Assembly: GCA_021811205.1 (NCBI GenBank)
Contig: JAJZPK010000026.1
Span: 1 to 18,982 of the forward strand
DNA: 18,982 nt
Direction: 5' to 3'
DNA from: Pseudomonadota bacterium
GTDB lineage: Bacteria > Pseudomonadota > Gammaproteobacteria > Burkholderiales > JABEVD01
In this document: in pieces, positions 14,877 to 18,982 of the stretch
Layout of the letters: each line of letters opens with the position of its first letter
Position numbering within the stretch: the first letter of the stretch is position 1
Notes under the pieces: model-generated
Seen by the model: only the letters and a program-made list of their open reading frames with translations
Told to the model about the DNA's origin: nothing
Databases searched by the model: none
Translations under genes and position numbers: made by a program

Positions 14877-17800
14877 ATGTCATCAGCAGTTAAAACCAAA
14901 TACGCCGCCCCGGCAGGATCGAGCGACGCCCTTTTCCTTTCGAAAGTCGCTGCGAAGCCGCTCGTCGTCGTTGCCGAAAGAGCAATCGATGCCCAGCGTC
15001 TGTTCGAGGAAATCCGCTATTTTCACCCCGAACTCGAGATCGGACTCTTCCCGGATTGGGAAACCCTGCCCTACGACAGCTTTTCGCCTCACCAGGATCT
15101 CGTCTCGGAACGCCTGTCCACCCTGTACAGGATCATGAAGCGGGAACTGGACGTGGTCGTCGTGCCGACGACCACCGTCCTCTATCAGCTGCCCCCAGTC
15201 GAATTTCTTGCCGCCTATACCTTTTTCCTTGAACAGAAGAGCGCCATCGATCCAAGCCAATTGAGACATCAGCTGACGATCGCTGGCTATTCTCACGTGA
15301 GTCAGGTCGTGAGCCCGGGAGAATACAGTTTCCGGGGAGGACTCATCGACCTTTTCCCCATGGGCAGCCCTCTTCCCTACCGTATCGACCTTTTCGACAA
15401 CGAAATCGACAATATCCGGACATTCGACGTCGACACGCAGCGCAGCATCTATCCCGTGAAGCAAATCAAGCTGCTTCCCGCGCGTGAATTTCCCATGGAT
15501 GAGGAAGGGATAAGCCTCTTCCGCCGCAACTTCAGGGAAAAGTTCGAAGGAGACCCTTCCAAAACCAGGCTATACAAGGACGTCAGCAACGGTCTTGCGC
15601 CTTCCGGCATCGAATACTATCTTCCCCTGTTCTTCGAAAAATCGGCGACGATTTTCGATTACCTGAACGACGATGCGACGCTTTGCCTGCATGGAAATGT
15701 CAGAAAATCGATCGAGAATTTCTGGCGCGAAGCGAAGTCGCGCCATGCGCTCATCAAGGGGGACAAGCTGCATCCAGTGCTCCCCCCTGAGGACTTGTTT
15801 CTCACTTTCGATGCCTTCTTTTCCGACATAGCGCGATTCAAGCGGTTCGAGATGCACGATGAGGGCGAGGAGGCGATGAAAAGCGCCCCTCTGCCCGCTG
15901 TCCAGGTCGAAAGAAGGGCGGAGAATCCGCTCGCCCGTCTCGAGTCCTACCTGGACGGATTCGAAGGCCGAGTGCTGGTGCTTGCCGAGAGCCTGGGGCG
16001 GCGAGAAATCATGCTGGATTACTTCAGGGAATACGGGCTCGATCCCGTCCCCTGTGAATCCTTTTCCGATTTCCTGTCGAGAAGCGAACGCCTGATGCTC
16101 GGCTGGGGCCCCGTGCTCGCCGGCTTCATGCTTTCCGACGAAAAGATCGCCGTCGTCACCGAAACGGAACTCTATGCGAACCATGCCAGGAACAAGGTCG
16201 AGCGCGCGAAAAAATCGCTTTCGGACAATGTGCTGCGCGATCTTTCCGAAATCAACGCTGGCGACCCTGTCGTGCATGAGCAGCATGGCGTGGGAAGATA
16301 CCTCGGGCTTGTCACGCTGGATCTTGGCGAAGGCGAAACGGAATTTTTGATGCTGGGCTACGCGGACGACGACAAGCTCTACGTCCCGGTTTCCCAGCTT
16401 CACCTGATCAGCCGCTACAGCGGGTCCGAGAACGCACCGCTCTACAAGCTCGGCAGCGGGCAATGGGAGAAAGCGAAACGCAAAGCGCTCGAACAGGTGC
16501 GCGACACGGCAGCCGAACTGCTCAACCTGTATGCCCAGCGTGCGTTGCGCAAGGGCCACCGTTTCGCCTGCAGTCAGCACGATCTGGATGCTTTCGCCGA
16601 CGGATTCGGTTTTGATGAGACGCCCGACCAGATGGCTGCAATTAATGCGGTTGAAGCCGACATGTGCTCTGACAAGCCCATGGACCGCCTCATCTGCGGC
16701 GACGTCGGATTCGGCAAAACGGAAGTCGCGTTGCGCGCCGCCTTCATCGCCGTCATGGGCGGGAAGCAGGTTGCCGTTCTCGTTCCGACCACCCTGCTCG
16801 CGGAACAGCATTACCAGAATTTTTCCGCGCGCTTCGCGCAATGGCCTGTCAAGGTCGCAGAGCTTTCGCGCTTTCGTTCGGGAAAAGAGCAGCAGGCCGC
16901 CCTGAAGGGCATTGCGGAAGGAAAAATCGACATCGTCATCGGCACGCACAAGCTGCTCCAGAACGACGTTTCATTCAAGGAACTCGGGCTCGTCATCATC
17001 GACGAGGAACACCGTTTCGGCGTGCGGCACAAGGAAAAAATCAAGTCGCTGCGTGCTGAAATCGACGTCCTGACGCTTACCGCCACTCCCATTCCGAGAA
17101 CGCTCGCCATGTCGCTCGAAGGATTGCGCGACTTCTCGATGATCGCAACAGCCCCTGCCAGGCGGCTGGCCATCAAGACATTCGTCTGCAGCTACAGCGA
17201 CGGCATCGTCAGGGAAGCCTGTTCGCGAGAATTGAAGCGCGGCGGACAGGTTTATTTCCTGCACAACCAGATCGAAACCATAGATGCGACCCATGAAAAA
17301 CTGAAAAAACTGCTGCCGGAAGCGCGCATCGAAATCGCCCACGGGCAAATGCACGAGCGGGACCTCGAGCGCGTCATGCGGGATTTCTACCACCAGCGCT
17401 TCAACGTCCTGCTCTGCACCACCATCATCGAGACCGGAATCGACGTGCCGACCGCAAACACCATCCTGATCGACAGGGCCGACCGTTTCGGCCTCGCCCA
17501 GCTTCATCAGCTGCGCGGCAGGATAGGCCGTTCCCATCACCAGGCCTATGCCTATCTCCTGACCCCAGGAGACGAGGCACTGTCGAGCCAGGCGAAAAAA
17601 AGGCTGGATGCGATCAGGCACATGGGTGAACTGGGCGCAGGCTTCTATCTTGCCATGCACGATCTCGAAATCAGGGGGGCAGGCGAGCTTCTGGGCGAAT
17701 CGCAGAGCGGAGAGATGCAGAAGATCGGATTCTCGCTTTACAATTCGATGCTCGAAGGCGCCGTGAAGTCGCTCAAGCAGGGCATCGAGCCGGATCTTGC

Positions 17801-18254
17801 GAATCCGCTCGGCGTCACCACCGAAATCAACCTGCACACGCCCGCCCTGCTCCCCCAGGAATACTGCGAAGGCATCCACGAACGCCTCGTCCTGTACAAG
17901 CGGCTGGCCAGCTGCGAGGGCGAGGAGGAAATCGACGCGCTTTTCCAGGAACTGGTGGATCGCTTCGGTTTGCTGCCCCCCCCTGCACGCGCGCTTGTCG
18001 ATTCACACCGGCTCAGAATTCATGGAAAATCGCTCGGCATTCTCAAGATAGACGCGAGCGAATCGGCGATCGTCCTGCAATTCGTGCCCAAGCCGCCGAT
18101 CGATCCTGAAAGGATCATCCTTCTGGTTGCGAGCGAGCGCGGCATCAAGCTCTCCGGACAGGACAAGCTCAGAGCCGAGGGCAGCTTCCAGGACGTCGAG
18201 AGCAGGATCAGGAAAATCAAGTCATTGTTCAATTTTTTGCAGGAGAAAACATGA
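14877..18254 (+). CDS. mfd: Transcription-repair coupling factor Mfd
   Basis: Mfd is a DNA translocase that removes RNA polymerase stalled at lesions and recruits UvrA. The 1,125 residues are slightly fewer than the 1,148 of E. coli Mfd, the difference being mainly at the short N-terminus. Domains in order: UvrB-like region to about 330, RNA polymerase-interacting domain around 465-545 (GDPVVHEQHGVGRYLG), superfamily 2 translocase with Walker A GDVGFGKTE (608-616) and DEEH box (709-712), motif VI QLRGRIGR (878-885), a translocation-motif helix region and the C-terminal autoinhibitory domain. The ATG at 14877 has no visible Shine-Dalgarno sequence. The next gene overlaps the stop as ATGA. Mfd often adjoins ispD-ispF in Betaproteobacteria; here some 8 kb separates them. 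Confidence 0.98.
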   Translation: MSSAVKTKYAAPAGSSDALFLSKVAAKPLVVVAERAIDAQRLFEEIRYFHPELEIGLFPDWETLPYDSFSPHQDLVSERLSTLYRIMKRELDVVVVPTTTVLYQLPPVEFLAAYTFFLEQKSAIDPSQLRHQLTIAGYSHVSQVVSPGEYSFRGGLIDLFPMGSPLPYRIDLFDNEIDNIRTFDVDTQRSIYPVKQIKLLPAREFPMDEEGISLFRRNFREKFEGDPSKTRLYKDVSNGLAPSGIEYYLPLFFEKSATIFDYLNDDATLCLHGNVRKSIENFWREAKSRHALIKGDKLHPVLPPEDLFLTFDAFFSDIARFKRFEMHDEGEEAMKSAPLPAVQVERRAENPLARLESYLDGFEGRVLVLAESLGRREIMLDYFREYGLDPVPCESFSDFLSRSERLMLGWGPVLAGFMLSDEKIAVVTETELYANHARNKVERAKKSLSDNVLRDLSEINAGDPVVHEQHGVGRYLGLVTLDLGEGETEFLMLGYADDDKLYVPVSQLHLISRYSGSENAPLYKLGSGQWEKAKRKALEQVRDTAAELLNLYAQRALRKGHRFACSQHDLDAFADGFGFDETPDQMAAINAVEADMCSDKPMDRLICGDVGFGKTEVALRAAFIAVMGGKQVAVLVPTTLLAEQHYQNFSARFAQWPVKVAELSRFRSGKEQQAALKGIAEGKIDIVIGTHKLLQNDVSFKELGLVIIDEEHRFGVRHKEKIKSLRAEIDVLTLTATPIPRTLAMSLEGLRDFSMIATAPARRLAIKTFVCSYSDGIVREACSRELKRGGQVYFLHNQIETIDATHEKLKKLLPEARIEIAHGQMHERDLERVMRDFYHQRFNVLLCTTIIETGIDVPTANTILIDRADRFGLAQLHQLRGRIGRSHHQAYAYLLTPGDEALSSQAKKRLDAIRHMGELGAGFYLAMHDLEIRGAGELLGESQSGEMQKIGFSLYNSMLEGAVKSLKQGIEPDLANPLGVTTEINLHTPALLPQEYCEGIHERLVLYKRLASCEGEEEIDALFQELVDRFGLLPPPARALVDSHRLRIHGKSLGILKIDASESAIVLQFVPKPPIDPERIILLVASERGIKLSGQDKLRAEGSFQDVESRIRKIKSLFNFLQEKT

Positions 18255-18982
18255 GTCTTTCGGCCATTCTTTTCGACGTGGACGGCACGCTCGCCGATAC
18301 CGAGCGTGACGGACACAGGATCGCCTTCAACCAGGCATTCGAAAAACTCGGCCTCGATTGGGAATGGGATGTCGAACTTTACGGGAGACTGCTCGAGGTC
18401 ACAGGCGGCAAGGAGCGCATCAGGCATTACGTGGAAAATTACAGGCAGGATTATGCAAAGCCTTCCGATTTCGACGATCTCGTCATCCAGCTCCACAAGG
18501 AGAAAACGCTTTTCTACAAAGAGATACTCGAGTCAGGCGCGATACCAATGCGCCCCGGCACAAAAAGGCTCATTCAGGAGGCGCTGGACAAGGGATTGAA
18601 ACTCGCCGTGGTGACGACGACGACCCCTGAAAACGTCACCACCTTGCTGCGGTGCAGCCTGGACAAGGATGCGGTAAACTGGTTCGACCTCATCGCTGCA
18701 GGCGACATCGTGCCTCAAAAAAAACCCGCGCCCGATATTTATTTCTGGGCAATGGGAAAGCTTGGCCTCGGCCCGGAGGAATGCATCGCCGTGGAAGACT
18801 CCGAAAACGGGCTGCGTTCCAGCCTCGCCTCAGGCGTGCAAACCGTGATCACCGTATCCGATTACACGCAGGATCAGGATTTCAAAGGGGCCGCCGCCGT
18901 CATTTCCGATCTCGGCGAGCCGGATGCACCATTCCGATTGATGGCGGGAAATGCTTTCGGAAAGGATTTCGTGGACGTCGAA
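18251..18982 (+). CDS. cbbY: CbbY-like HAD phosphatase (cut by the right edge)
   Basis: CbbY is a haloacid-dehalogenase phosphatase that removes the Rubisco inhibitor xylulose-1,5-bisphosphate. The 244 visible residues stay open to the edge; family members have about 230-255, so little is missing. Seen: nucleophile D9 and D11 (FDVDGTLADTE), the GGKERI cap motif (52-57), motif II VVTTTTPEN (around 111), K157-K158 in KKPAPDIY, and E182-D183 in VEDSENGL. The GGKERI and IAAGDIV segments match CbbY more than phosphoglycolate or beta-phosphoglucomutase relatives, but the substrate is inferred. The ATG at 18251 overlaps the mfd stop (ATGA), with AGGAG upstream. No Rubisco or other Calvin-cycle gene is visible here. 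Confidence 0.82.
   Translation, partial: MSLSAILFDVDGTLADTERDGHRIAFNQAFEKLGLDWEWDVELYGRLLEVTGGKERIRHYVENYRQDYAKPSDFDDLVIQLHKEKTLFYKEILESGAIPMRPGTKRLIQEALDKGLKLAVVTTTTPENVTTLLRCSLDKDAVNWFDLIAAGDIVPQKKPAPDIYFWAMGKLGLGPEECIAVEDSENGLRSSLASGVQTVITVSDYTQDQDFKGAAAVISDLGEPDAPFRLMAGNAFGKDFVDVE

Noticed and set aside
15570..16949. 459-codon open frame antisense to mfd
   Set aside because: It is fully covered by the strongly conserved mfd coding region and shows no domain of its own.
1..18982. CRISPR arrays, tRNA genes, transposases or long direct repeats
   Set aside because: None were seen on reading the window; nearly all sequence is accounted for by coding regions and four short divergent gaps.

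Overview
The window looks like a chromosomal segment of a betaproteobacterium. The basis is inferential: radA-alr-lplT, tsaB-rimI-udg and ispD-ispF near mfd are linkages I recall from Betaproteobacteria, and a CbbY-type phosphatase after mfd hints at Calvin-cycle autotrophy, so an autotroph related to Nitrosomonadales/Gallionellales is my best guess. No rRNA, tRNA, CRISPR array, insertion sequence, attachment site or origin was seen. Base composition and codon style look uniform by eye.

Layout: four divergent gene pairs, each sharing a short upstream region of about 60-105 bases, joined by three convergent junctions where the facing genes overlap by 8-20 bases. (1) Minus strand: alr, then the 5' part of radA, which runs off the left edge; plus strand: lplT. 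(2) Minus strand: tsaB-rimI-udg, covering tRNA t6A synthesis, ribosomal protein S18 acetylation and a family 4 uracil-DNA glycosylase; plus strand: a host-attachment/baeRF-like protein. (3) Minus strand: a 1,420-residue PAS/GAF sensor with GGDEF and EAL domains, then ispD-ispF-thpR, all overlapping by 1-4 bases; plus strand: a complete AmmeMemoRadiSam set (MEMO1-like protein, AMMECR1-like protein, radical SAM enzyme) followed directly by an alpha/beta hydrolase. (4) Minus strand: a small membrane-anchored protein of unknown function; plus strand: mfd, then a cbbY-like HAD phosphatase cut by the right edge.

Most genes are housekeeping (DNA repair: radA, udg, mfd; cell wall and envelope: alr, lplT; translation: tsaB, rimI; isoprenoid precursors: ispD, ispF). 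The accessory-looking part is about 6969-14787, between ispD and mfd, which I recall as close neighbours in many related genomes. It holds the c-di-GMP sensor, the AmmeMemoRadiSam operon with its hydrolase, and the unknown membrane protein. The AmmeMemoRadiSam set is the best candidate here for an undescribed biochemical system: the three protein families are known and co-occur, but to my knowledge no bacterial reaction has been assigned to them, and the tightly coupled hydrolase may be a fourth component.

A recurring translational feature is the TTG start codon overlapping the upstream stop as TTGA (rimI, udg and the AMMECR1-like gene), with a fourth probable TTG start at tsaB.
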